Source: an uncultured Scytonema sp. (GTDB lineage Bacteria > Cyanobacteriota > Cyanobacteriia > Cyanobacteriales > Nostocaceae). From it: 64,000 bases of DNA. Both the position numbers and the translations under genes were made by a program. This document shows positions 56,829 through 64,000 of this stretch, one piece after another (position 1 is the stretch's first letter; the number at the start of each line of letters is the position of its first letter). The notes under the pieces were generated by a model. That model was not told where the DNA came from. It worked only from the letters and a program-made list of their open reading frames with translations, and did not search any database. The stretch is from NCBI GenBank assembly GCA_937873135.1, contig CALMVQ010000164.1, positions 39,831-103,830 on the forward strand, in the 5' to 3' direction.

Positions 56829-57680
56829 ATGAAAATAAACCTCAGCCGTCTAGCGAATAGCTCTGCCCCAATTAGGCTGAGCTTCTTTTTGCTTAATTTA
56901 CTGTTACTGTGGTTACCCCTAGCTATACCAATATACTTACTACAGAAAGATGCCAATTTAGTTACTATTTTAACAATTCCACTTCTGTATGCAGAGTTTA
57001 TTCTCTTACTTAGGCTCTGGGGCAAGTACGTTTATCAGCAACCTCAGATACTTCAGCATTACGGGTTAGAACTAACATCGCACAATCGTGTGGATCTGCT
57101 GCGTGGTTTAGCTCTTGCGTTAACTATCGTTTTGATGCTATTCGGAGTTGAGGGATTGTTGGGTTACTTGGTATGGCAACAACCTAAAGTTTTTTTATTG
57201 AGAGTGATTTTAGAGGGATTAGTTGTCAGTTTAGGCTACGGATTTGCTGAAGAATTGTTGTTTCGTGGCTGGCTGCTTGATGAGTTACAGCGAGATTACA
57301 GCCCTACTAAGGCACTTTGGCTAAATGCCTTTTTGTTTGCTGCATTACACTTTATTAAGCCTTTGGATGCCATCGTTCACACACTACCTCAATTTCCAGC
57401 GTTAATACTGCTGGGGTTAACACTAGTATGGGGTAAGCGTTGGCGTAGAAATCGTCTCGGCTTACCAATTGGGCTGCATGGTGGTTTAGTGTGCGGGAAT
57501 TACATTATTAATGTTGGAGAATTAATTAAATACTCTGGTCGGGTTCCTGAGTGGGTTACTGGTGTAAATAAAAACCCCTTAGCTGGAGTGATGGGGTTAG
57601 TGTTTTTGGGTTTACTAACTTTGTGGATGAAGCGGCGTAAACGTACTGACACCGTGATTAATGATCAGCAATACAAATGA
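56829..57680 (+). CDS. CPBP family intramembrane glutamic endopeptidase
   Basis: 283 residues with about seven or eight transmembrane helices. The three family motifs are visible: AEELLFRGWL (E141, E142), AALHFIKPLDAI (with the second-motif His) and LGLPIGLHGGLVCGNYIIN (third-motif His and Asn). The family includes Rce1-type CaaX proteases and bacteriocin-immunity or regulatory proteins; no substrate can be assigned. Charged C-terminus (MKRRKRTD). ATG 56829 is in-frame with a short leader after clpS. Confidence 0.87.
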   Translation: MKINLSRLANSSAPIRLSFFLLNLLLLWLPLAIPIYLLQKDANLVTILTIPLLYAEFILLLRLWGKYVYQQPQILQHYGLELTSHNRVDLLRGLALALTIVLMLFGVEGLLGYLVWQQPKVFLLRVILEGLVVSLGYGFAEELLFRGWLLDELQRDYSPTKALWLNAFLFAALHFIKPLDAIVHTLPQFPALILLGLTLVWGKRWRRNRLGLPIGLHGGLVCGNYIINVGELIKYSGRVPEWVTGVNKNPLAGVMGLVFLGLLTLWMKRRKRTDTVINDQQYK

Positions 57681-57807
57681 GCCTTTTGACAAATGACGAC
57701 TGACGCGCTCATCCCATTCCTGAAAGTGATGGGATGCGCTTAATCAGCCCTTTTTGGTCAAGTCCTAACACAGAAGTATAAATTTAAACAATTCCTGTTT
57801 AACTTGC

Positions 57808-59397
57808 TTAGACGCGCAACAAAGCCTGTTCATCAGATATTGCCTCCTTTACCTCATATGGTTTTTCTATGCCTAGTGCTAAATGTTCAGCTAGCTGACT
57901 TTCAATTTGATCGCGTACAATTTGACGATACTCGAGAAAATGCTCATTGTGAGCGCAGGTAGAGAGGTAGCGATCGGCAACTTTTGGATTATGCTTGATA
58001 ATACTGAACAAGTGATGCCAAAACTTCCACCTTGTTTCCCGTTTGATTCCTTGTCGCCAAATAACAATCAACAGCGCTTTAATCATGATCCAATCTGGCA
58101 TTTTAAATGGGGCAGTCCAACTCGCGTTACCCATCATTAGGAAACAGCGGTAAGTACGATCCAAATACTGTATTGGATCATATAAAAAACAGAATGCATT
58201 AATGTATTCTCTGCCAATATCTTCTAAAGGACGCGTAGGGAGGAAGTTCATCAAACTCATCTGGCTACCTTGTTGATCCGATCGCAGTCGTCCTTCTTTT
58301 TTCAGCCGATGCCAAAGTGCTGTATTGGGTAGCGCTTGCAACATACCAAAGGTAGTAGAAGGAATTGCAGCAGCTTCGGCAAACCGACAAATGCGATCGC
58401 CTGCACCTGTTTTTTCTCCATCAAACCCAATAATAAACCCAGCCATTGGCCGCAACCCCGCTTTAATAATGGTTTGCACTGCCTCAGTCAGAGAATTGCG
58501 GGTATTTTGAAACTTAAGAGTCAGTTGCAAACTCTCCTCATCCGGTGTTTCAATTCCCAAAAACACTGCATTGAAACCAGATTCAACCATCAACTCCAAC
58601 AATTCTGGATCTTGCGCTAAGTCAACTGAAGCTTCGGTATCAAACAGGAAAGGATAGCTATGTTCTGCCATCCAGACTTTTAACTCGCGAAGTAATAACT
58701 TGACATTTCGCTTATTGCCGATAAAATTATCATCTACCATGAAAATACCACGCCGCCAACCCAACTTGTAGAGGTAATCTAACTCTGCCAAAAGTTGTGC
58801 TGGCGTTTTAGTCCGGACTTTGCGACCGTAGAGAACAATAATGTCGCAAAATTCACACTGGAACGGACAACCTCGCGAAAACTGAATCGACATCATGTCG
58901 TAGGCATCAAATTCTAGTAAATCAAAGCGAGGTATTGGTGTGGTTGTGACATCAGGTTTTTCTACGGCACGCAAAATGCCAGAAGTTTCTCCGCGTTCAA
59001 TTGCTTCCACAAACATGGGCAAAGTAATTTCCCCTTCATCCAGAATGAGAAAATCTGCCCCAACTTCTTGAACTTCATGAGGTACGGAGGTAGGATAAGG
59101 GCCACCAACCGCAACTAACTTACCACGTCTTTTCGCTAACTGGATTTGTTCAAGTAGATCTTGTTTCTGAACAATCATGGCAGAGAAAATCACCACATCT
59201 GCCCATACCCATTCTTCTTCAGTTACTGAACGTATGTTGCGATCCACAAGCTTGAATTCCCATTCTTGAGGCAAAATGGCTGCCACTGTCACTAACCCCA
59301 AAGGTGGTAATAAAACCTTGCGGTCAACTAACGCTAAAATTTTCTCAAACGACCAAAAGGTTTTGGGGAATACAGGGTATACTAACAGCACTCTCAT
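57808..59397 (-). CDS. B12-binding-domain radical SAM protein (DUF4070 type)
   Basis: 529 residues. Residues ~1-140 are a cobalamin-binding-like Rossmann fold (VLLVYPVFPKTFWSF, VGGPYPTSVPHEV); the radical SAM core starts with C177, C181 and C184 in CPFQCEFCD. The segment VDDNFIGNKRNVKLLLRELKVWM and the C-terminal ~150 residues (CFLYDPIQYLDRTYRC, HNEHFLEY) match DUF4070-containing proteins. Related enzymes act on hopanoids, lipids or cofactors; the substrate here is not known. Its neighbour at 61765 is a second protein of the same broad kind, though with low similarity outside the core. Confidence 0.87.
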   Translation of the reverse strand: MRVLLVYPVFPKTFWSFEKILALVDRKVLLPPLGLVTVAAILPQEWEFKLVDRNIRSVTEEEWVWADVVIFSAMIVQKQDLLEQIQLAKRRGKLVAVGGPYPTSVPHEVQEVGADFLILDEGEITLPMFVEAIERGETSGILRAVEKPDVTTTPIPRFDLLEFDAYDMMSIQFSRGCPFQCEFCDIIVLYGRKVRTKTPAQLLAELDYLYKLGWRRGIFMVDDNFIGNKRNVKLLLRELKVWMAEHSYPFLFDTEASVDLAQDPELLELMVESGFNAVFLGIETPDEESLQLTLKFQNTRNSLTEAVQTIIKAGLRPMAGFIIGFDGEKTGAGDRICRFAEAAAIPSTTFGMLQALPNTALWHRLKKEGRLRSDQQGSQMSLMNFLPTRPLEDIGREYINAFCFLYDPIQYLDRTYRCFLMMGNASWTAPFKMPDWIMIKALLIVIWRQGIKRETRWKFWHHLFSIIKHNPKVADRYLSTCAHNEHFLEYRQIVRDQIESQLAEHLALGIEKPYEVKEAISDEQALLRV

Positions 59398-59569
59398 GTA
59401 GCGCTAATCCTCAAAAATATAGGAGTTATACATTAGAGGAAGTCTTTTAAGTAAAAAAGATCCCCAAATGAATAAATTGCTAGTATAGCTCCCTTAGTAT
59501 TAAAAATTACGAATTAAAAAGCTGGAAATTTAATAATTTTGTAACTTGGTTGAGTACGAGGAAGCCAAG

Positions 59570-60214
59570 TTACAAAACCATCTCACTCACAACTGTTCCC
59601 ACCACACAAGCTCTATCTAAATCAACTCCACTTAAATTCGCACCTTCTAATTCAGCACACAATAAATTTGCACTCCTCAAATTTGCACCTGCAAGATTCG
59701 CGCCCCGTAAGTCGGCTTCTTCCAAATTTGCCTCACTCAATAACGCCCCTTGCAAATCTACACGACTTAAGTCTGCACCTTTAAGATTTGCTCCAGTCAG
59801 GTTGGCACCGCGCAAGTCAGATCCGCGCAAATCAACACCTTGCAAGTTGACATTCATTAAATTAGCACCACTTAAGAAAGCGCCTGCAAAAGAGACTTCA
59901 CTAAGTCTGGCTGCCATTAAGTTAGCACCACGCAAATTGCTACCTCGTAAGTCAGAACCTGTCAAATCTGCTTGCATCAAGTTTGCTCCCATCAAGTTCG
60001 CCCTCAAGTCAGTGCGGACAAGATTTGCTCCCATCAAATTCGCGCCTTCTAAATGCCCACCATTTAGTTTGGAACCAGTAAAATTTGTCCCGACAAGGTT
60101 AGCACCAGCAAAGTTAATGCTGCTTAAATCAACGTTTGAGAGATCCTCGTCTTCTAAATCTACTCCAGGAAGTTGTTTAATTTCACCTGATCTAATAGCT
60201 TCAATATTGATCAT
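59570..60214 (-). CDS. Small pentapeptide-repeat protein
   Basis: 214 residues, nearly all pentapeptides of the form A(N/D)LXX from residue ~20 onward, with a short break around TDLRANLMG. Unlike the protein at 8894 it has no extra N-terminal domain. Fold: right-handed quadrilateral beta-helix; function unknown. It starts at ATG 60214, and the whole 44-base gap to the next upstream gene (60215-60258) is heptamer repeat, so no ordinary Shine-Dalgarno sequence is available. Likely co-transcribed with the DICT gene. Confidence 0.85.
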   Translation of the reverse strand: MINIEAIRSGEIKQLPGVDLEDEDLSNVDLSSINFAGANLVGTNFTGSKLNGGHLEGANLMGANLVRTDLRANLMGANLMQADLTGSDLRGSNLRGANLMAARLSEVSFAGAFLSGANLMNVNLQGVDLRGSDLRGANLTGANLKGADLSRVDLQGALLSEANLEEADLRGANLAGANLRSANLLCAELEGANLSGVDLDRACVVGTVVSEMVL

Positions 60215-60216
60215 AT

Positions 60217-60255
60217 AGCGATTAGCGATTAGTAATTAGCGATTAGCAATTAGCG
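60217..60255 (-). repeat. Heptamer array AGCGATT filling the DICT-pentapeptide gap
   Basis: Units AGCGATT, AGCGATT, AGTAATT, AGCGATT, AGCAATT then AGCGAATT occupy 60217-60255. The array ends three bases before the start codon of the downstream gene and four bases after the stop of the upstream one. Confidence 0.85.
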
Positions 60256-60258
60256 AAT

Positions 60259-61623
60259 TTATTTACCAGTAATATTTTCGCTATCAAACAGCCACATGCT
60301 ATCGTTAACTTTAAGCGTCATCAAGGGTAGGTCGAGTCCCTGTTGCAAACCTAAGACTAACAGAGCAAGGGTATCTACCAGTTTAGGATCGAAGCGGTGT
60401 GATTGTTGCTGTCTGCACTCAGACAATGCTTGAACAAAAATCTCTTCACGAGTTAACTGAGACATTTTTTTCTGGTTGACTCGGTGCTGAAAGTCTGCGA
60501 TTAAAGCCAAAATTCTTGATTCTAAAGGAATTTCGTCCCCAACTAACCCGGCAGGTTCCCCTGTGCCATCCCACCACTCAGTTTGGTGAGTAATGATTTG
60601 CGCGACTGCTCGCATCTGTGACATTTTGCGCAGCACTTGCATTCCTGAAATTAAGGGACAACTCAATGGAGTGTTAGGTGTATCCTCTTGGTAACGGGTG
60701 GAAGTTCCAGGAGTCAGAACACTTTCTACTCTTTGTAATGAATCGATTCGATGCAGCAAACCAGCAAGCCGCAGGCGCTTGATTTGCCATGCCGACAGAT
60801 CTAAAAGCTGCCCCATCATTTCCGAGATTGCTACGACTTCCCCTGCTGCCATTGGGTTTTGAAGATCGGCTGCATCCATGATTTGCGCCATTCTTAAAAA
60901 TGCCTGGATTTCGTTAGAGACTAAGTTACGATCCAGTACTTGATAGCGAGTCTGTGTGGGTACGGATAGATTTGTCTGCCCAGTTTGGAGATAATCAACA
61001 ACACGGGAGACAATTCTACCCAAGTCGAATGGCGTAGTAAGAGTCAATTGAATTGCTTGTTTGTCGGCAATGAGTTTTTCTGCCAATTCTGGTTGATAGC
61101 GTTTGACGTGCGCGATCGCTAATTCTGCTGTTTCTTGCACCAGCTCTGGCTCAAATGTCCACAGCCCATAAAATTTCCGCTCCTTATCTGATGCGGGTTG
61201 TCCAGAAGAGTTATAATCCTCTGGTGATAACTCTTGACAAATGACCATTGCTGTGAATGTCGGCGACAGAATAATTAAGTCCCACTCCTGCGCCACTGGA
61301 TCGGCTGGATCTAGTGCCACTAAGTTCACATTCTTGTACTCGCTTGTGGGGTGTTCGGCAAAGCCAGTGTCGGGAGTAGCCATAATCACAACTTGACGTG
61401 ATCTTTTCGCAATGTCTGCATACCGTTCAGCTTCTTGCAAATACCATTTGCCCTGTTGAAAGGCTGTAATCACTATTGGTGTACTATCGTCAGTCAAGAT
61501 ATGGTCTTCTAAAGCATGGCATAAGGATACCAAGGTATTTTTATAGTAAACACCAAATTGAATTGGTTTATTACTATCGCGACGAGCTATTTCCAGTTGT
61601 TGGAGTATCGAGCCTTTTAACAT
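60259..61623 (-). CDS. DICT sensory domain with degenerate HD-type domain
   Basis: 454 residues. Residues ~1-190 resemble the DICT domain (FGVYYKNTLVSLCHALEDHIL, then WDLIILSPTFTAMVICQEL), a module found with cyclic-di-GMP and two-component proteins. Residues ~230-430 resemble HD-GYP domains but the HD pair is H291-R292 (LLHRIDS) and the later motif is WDGTGEP instead of DGxGYP, so metal binding and phosphodiesterase activity are doubtful. It may therefore act as a sensor or scaffold. Cytosolic. Minus-strand order is radical SAM, this gene, pentapeptide protein. Confidence 0.75.
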   Translation of the reverse strand: MLKGSILQQLEIARRDSNKPIQFGVYYKNTLVSLCHALEDHILTDDSTPIVITAFQQGKWYLQEAERYADIAKRSRQVVIMATPDTGFAEHPTSEYKNVNLVALDPADPVAQEWDLIILSPTFTAMVICQELSPEDYNSSGQPASDKERKFYGLWTFEPELVQETAELAIAHVKRYQPELAEKLIADKQAIQLTLTTPFDLGRIVSRVVDYLQTGQTNLSVPTQTRYQVLDRNLVSNEIQAFLRMAQIMDAADLQNPMAAGEVVAISEMMGQLLDLSAWQIKRLRLAGLLHRIDSLQRVESVLTPGTSTRYQEDTPNTPLSCPLISGMQVLRKMSQMRAVAQIITHQTEWWDGTGEPAGLVGDEIPLESRILALIADFQHRVNQKKMSQLTREEIFVQALSECRQQQSHRFDPKLVDTLALLVLGLQQGLDLPLMTLKVNDSMWLFDSENITGK

Positions 61624-61659
61624 GGGTTCGGGCGTAAGTAGTCAGGAATTAGGAATCAG

Positions 61660-61724
61660 TAGGGGCGGGTTTAATCCACTTTCACGTCTTCGCTTGTTTG
61701 AAGATCTTGACAAACCCGCCCGTA
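61660..61724. repeat. 65-bp inverted-repeat element, copy e
   Basis: Begins TAGGGGCGGGTTT and ends AAACCCGCCCGTA, matching the arms of the elements at 17658, 18709, 18798 and 20000, with an unrelated centre. Heptamer-like sequence flanks both sides (GTAGTCA GGAATTA GGAATCA on the left, GGAGTCA GGAGTTA on the right). Confidence 0.8.
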
Positions 61725-61764
61725 CAGGAGTCAGGAGTTATTTTTCTCCCTCTCTCCCTCTCTT

Positions 61765-63333
61765 TTACGAGACGCTAGCTAAGTGTTTTTCTTTCTTCTC
61801 AATGGGGGAAGACAGTGCTTCTTCTAAGTCAGCACAACCGAGTCTTTCTTCTAATATTTTCATGACTTCGCGTCCAAAGTCGTTGGGGTTTCGTCGCCAA
61901 GCTTGCAAGCAAACTTCGCCAAAGAAGGAACCGAGGGGTTCGGGATTCCACAGCAGTTTTCTAGCATTCCACGGCATATGACTCATTGGATTGTACCCTG
62001 GTTTGACAATGCCTTCTTTGAAGGCATACTCTTCCAAATGGGTATGAGGTTGTAGTCCAATGAAGAAAATGGCAGGTTCAACTTTATCAGCGCCAAAAAT
62101 TCTTTCTAGTTCTCGATGGTAGGCAATGGTTTGACGAATAGTTTCTGGGCGTTCGTCAATCACGTTAAAGGAGTAGTTGACGGAAACTAGATCGTTGAAA
62201 CCAGCAGTTTTCAAGTCTCGGCAGTTTTGCAAAACGGTTCGCAGATTGTAACCCATCCGCATTTTCCGCACAAGTTCTTGAGAACCACTGGTTATACCAA
62301 TTTCAAAGTAGTTCATCCCTGTTTTCACCATCAACTCGCACAACTCTGGTGTGAGATTGTCGGCACGGATGTATGCTGCCCAGTGAGTATTTGTCATGCC
62401 AGAATCGACGATTTTCTGCAATAGTTCGACAGCATCGTCAATAAATTTTCGGGCGGGGATAAATTGGGCGTCGGTAAACCAAAAGTTGCGAATACCGCGA
62501 TCATATAGTTGGCGCATTTCGGCAACGACTTCATCAGCCGGGTTAATGCGTACTTGTTTGCCTTCGACAACCGTATAAACGCAATAACAGCAGTTGTGGG
62601 GACAACCGCGTTTGGTTTGCACGCCAATGTAAAAGTCTCCGTCTTGCAAGTAATAATTAAACTCCGGCCAGATGGTTTCTATATAGTCGTAGTTACAAGC
62701 AGTTTTTTGTAATGGGGTGGGTTGTTCGTGAATCAGGCGATCACGTGGTGCTCGTCCCACCACATAACACCTTTCATCTCCCAAGTCTCTCCCACTCAAG
62801 AGTTTTTCCAGCAAAGTTTCGCCTTCACCGACTGAAATAATTGTCCCTTTGGGTAAGCTTTTCCCCAACTGTTCGTAAAACACGCTGACTGCACCACCGC
62901 CTACAACTAAACGGACATCTTGATGATACTTTTCGGCCCGTTTCAGCCCGCGTTTGATTAATCTCATGTTGCGCCACAGTTCTGTATAGTAGCTCAGGAG
63001 CATCCGCAAGCCACCAAATGCGCCGCGTAATTTTACAAAGGGATTTTTAGCGTAAAAAATTTCAAAGGAGTTTTGAAGGGGATTGCCATTACGCCCGCCT
63101 ACGGGAGCATAAATTTGGATATCTCGCCAAGAAAAGACAAGTAATGTTGGTTTAAATTCATCAATACAGCGATCCAAGGCTGATACATAATCTAAAGGTG
63201 GTACTGTCCCCAGATCGAAAATACGCTGTTCGATAGAGGAAAACAGCTTGTGAACGTGATCGCTAAGGTAGACAACCCCAATAGGAAAGATGGGGTTACA
63301 CGGAAGGCGGACATAGAGAATTCGGTTTTCCAT
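61765..63333 (-). CDS. B12-binding-type radical SAM protein, cyanobacterial
   Basis: 522 residues. The N-terminal ~200 residues are a cobalamin-binding-like domain (VYLSDHVHKLFSS, VRLVVGGGAVSVFYEQLG, SVGEGETLLEKLL). The radical SAM cluster ligands are C244, C248 and C251 in CPHNCCYC; the FEIGITSGSQELVRKMRMGYN segment is typical of the barrel. The pattern recalls a cyanobacterial family sometimes named for photosystem II high-light acclimation, but I hold that name as tentative. No substrate is known. ATG 63333 has no strong ribosome-binding site. It is first of the three-gene minus-strand run. Confidence 0.82.
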   Translation of the reverse strand: MENRILYVRLPCNPIFPIGVVYLSDHVHKLFSSIEQRIFDLGTVPPLDYVSALDRCIDEFKPTLLVFSWRDIQIYAPVGGRNGNPLQNSFEIFYAKNPFVKLRGAFGGLRMLLSYYTELWRNMRLIKRGLKRAEKYHQDVRLVVGGGAVSVFYEQLGKSLPKGTIISVGEGETLLEKLLSGRDLGDERCYVVGRAPRDRLIHEQPTPLQKTACNYDYIETIWPEFNYYLQDGDFYIGVQTKRGCPHNCCYCVYTVVEGKQVRINPADEVVAEMRQLYDRGIRNFWFTDAQFIPARKFIDDAVELLQKIVDSGMTNTHWAAYIRADNLTPELCELMVKTGMNYFEIGITSGSQELVRKMRMGYNLRTVLQNCRDLKTAGFNDLVSVNYSFNVIDERPETIRQTIAYHRELERIFGADKVEPAIFFIGLQPHTHLEEYAFKEGIVKPGYNPMSHMPWNARKLLWNPEPLGSFFGEVCLQAWRRNPNDFGREVMKILEERLGCADLEEALSSPIEKKEKHLASVS

Positions 63334-64000
63334 CAGGGGTACTTTAACTTACGTCTTACCGTTTTTTAAAGGGAAGCGAGAGTAAAATCTGGCTTTAAAG
63401 GACATTTGTTTTGGTTTCTATACCTTTATTACAATCGTACTTGACGTTTAAGCCGATTTTTGATAAAAGGTTGAGCGATTTATATCTATATATATGTATA
63501 AGAATAGTTCAATGTACTTTGCACATCAAAAATGCCTAAAATCTATAGCAAGACATCATGGAAACTAGTTGACCTATAACTTTACAATAACATCGACTTT
63601 ATTTATGTAATTATTGTCAGCACTCGGCTACGCTCATAAATCAAAGGACACAAAGGTAATATAACTCCAATTATTACAAGTTATACATGCTGATAGGTGA
63701 CGGCTGAATGTTAATCGATTATTTACCTCTATTGATAATTGTTGGGAAGTCTCGAAAGGTAGATTTTTAAATTGCCATCAATAAGTTGTGCAAGACAGCA
63801 AATGAATAATTGTTCATACTCAATAATATACAATTGCAGAAAAAGCATAATTTTTTACAAAATTTTCATATCTTAGACAAAATTCTTAAGATAGAAATAA
63901 CGTAGAAAAGTTCAGATGGTAGTCGGAGTTACAGCATGTGGGGATCATCCAGTGTTAATTTAATTAATGTAGGTTAAAATTGTGGCGGAAAGCTCCTCAG
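63334..64000. other. Intergenic, window end
   Basis: 667 AT-rich bases with no recognisable gene or strong hairpin. GTG 63982 opens a frame (MAESSS) that runs off the window and could be the start of the next gene, but without a ribosome-binding site or more sequence it cannot be called. Confidence 0.4.

Noticed and set aside
59550..60218. 222-codon plus-strand frame opposite the small pentapeptide gene
   Set aside because: Same cause: repeat periodicity opens the complementary frame; the minus-strand product has the clear A(N/D)LXX pattern.
63982..64000. Possible start of a further gene (GTG GCG GAA...)
   Set aside because: Only six codons are visible and no ribosome-binding site precedes them.

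Overview
The window reads as chromosome from a filamentous, probably heterocyst-forming cyanobacterium (Nostocales). Three things support this. First, the gene content: class II Calvin-cycle aldolase, an Ftn2/ARC6 division protein, a large glutamate synthase, RNase E ending in the cyanobacterial arginine-rich tail, and a DUF1997 protein shared with plants. Second, HIP1 octamers (GCGATCGC) are scattered through genes. Third, intergenic spacers are full of heptanucleotide tandem repeats (STRR type) and palindromic dispersed repeats, as in Nostoc, Calothrix and Scytonema. No heterocyst gene is present, so the family-level call is an inference.

Layout. 1-2.4 kb: 3' part of a two-partner-secretion adhesin, then a chain of hairpins. 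2.5-8.2 kb: a secreted repeat protein, a Uma2 nuclease behind two palindromes, and a large secreted zinc metalloprotease. 8.9-10.6 kb: a pentapeptide-repeat protein. 10.8-16.3 kb: marC and a nitrilase gene, divergent and separated by a 3.8-kb islet. The islet holds a SET-domain protein, an EamA exporter and a HalD/BesD-like 2-oxoglutarate oxygenase, and is bounded by a ~108-bp direct repeat. 16.4-20 kb: fba, tRNA-Lys, an aldose epimerase and pdhA, interspersed with four copies of a ~66-bp inverted-repeat element. 20.5-22.8 kb: ftn2. 23-28.7 kb: two alternating pairs of predicted GT-C membrane glycosyltransferases (DUF2079 plus PIG-V-like). 29.4-30.3 kb: a polysaccharide deacetylase. 30.7-35.4 kb: glutamate synthase. 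36.4-39.5 kb: a phosphodiester-glycosidase-like exported protein, a cupin and an IscA-like carrier.

39.6-46.2 kb is the str operon (rpsL, rpsG, fusA, tuf, rpsJ) followed by a LON-domain protein. 46.2-54.3 kb holds pheA, DUF1997, rnhB-rne and a TIGR03960-type radical SAM protein. 54.5-57.7 kb holds a STAS protein, a small ORF behind a Crp-type palindrome, clpS and a CPBP protease. 57.8-63.3 kb holds two B12-binding-type radical SAM proteins flanking a pentapeptide-repeat protein and a DICT/degenerate-HD sensor.

The most unusual material is the direct-repeat-bounded SET/EamA/oxygenase islet and the heptamer-repeat network. The heptamers form the immediate leaders of tuf and of a pentapeptide gene, and appear to have entered the reading frames of gltB and a radical SAM gene. 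A near-perfect Crp-type operator precedes an uncharacterised 67-residue protein. No CRISPR array, rRNA or intact transposase was seen. Counts, alignments and identities were done by eye.
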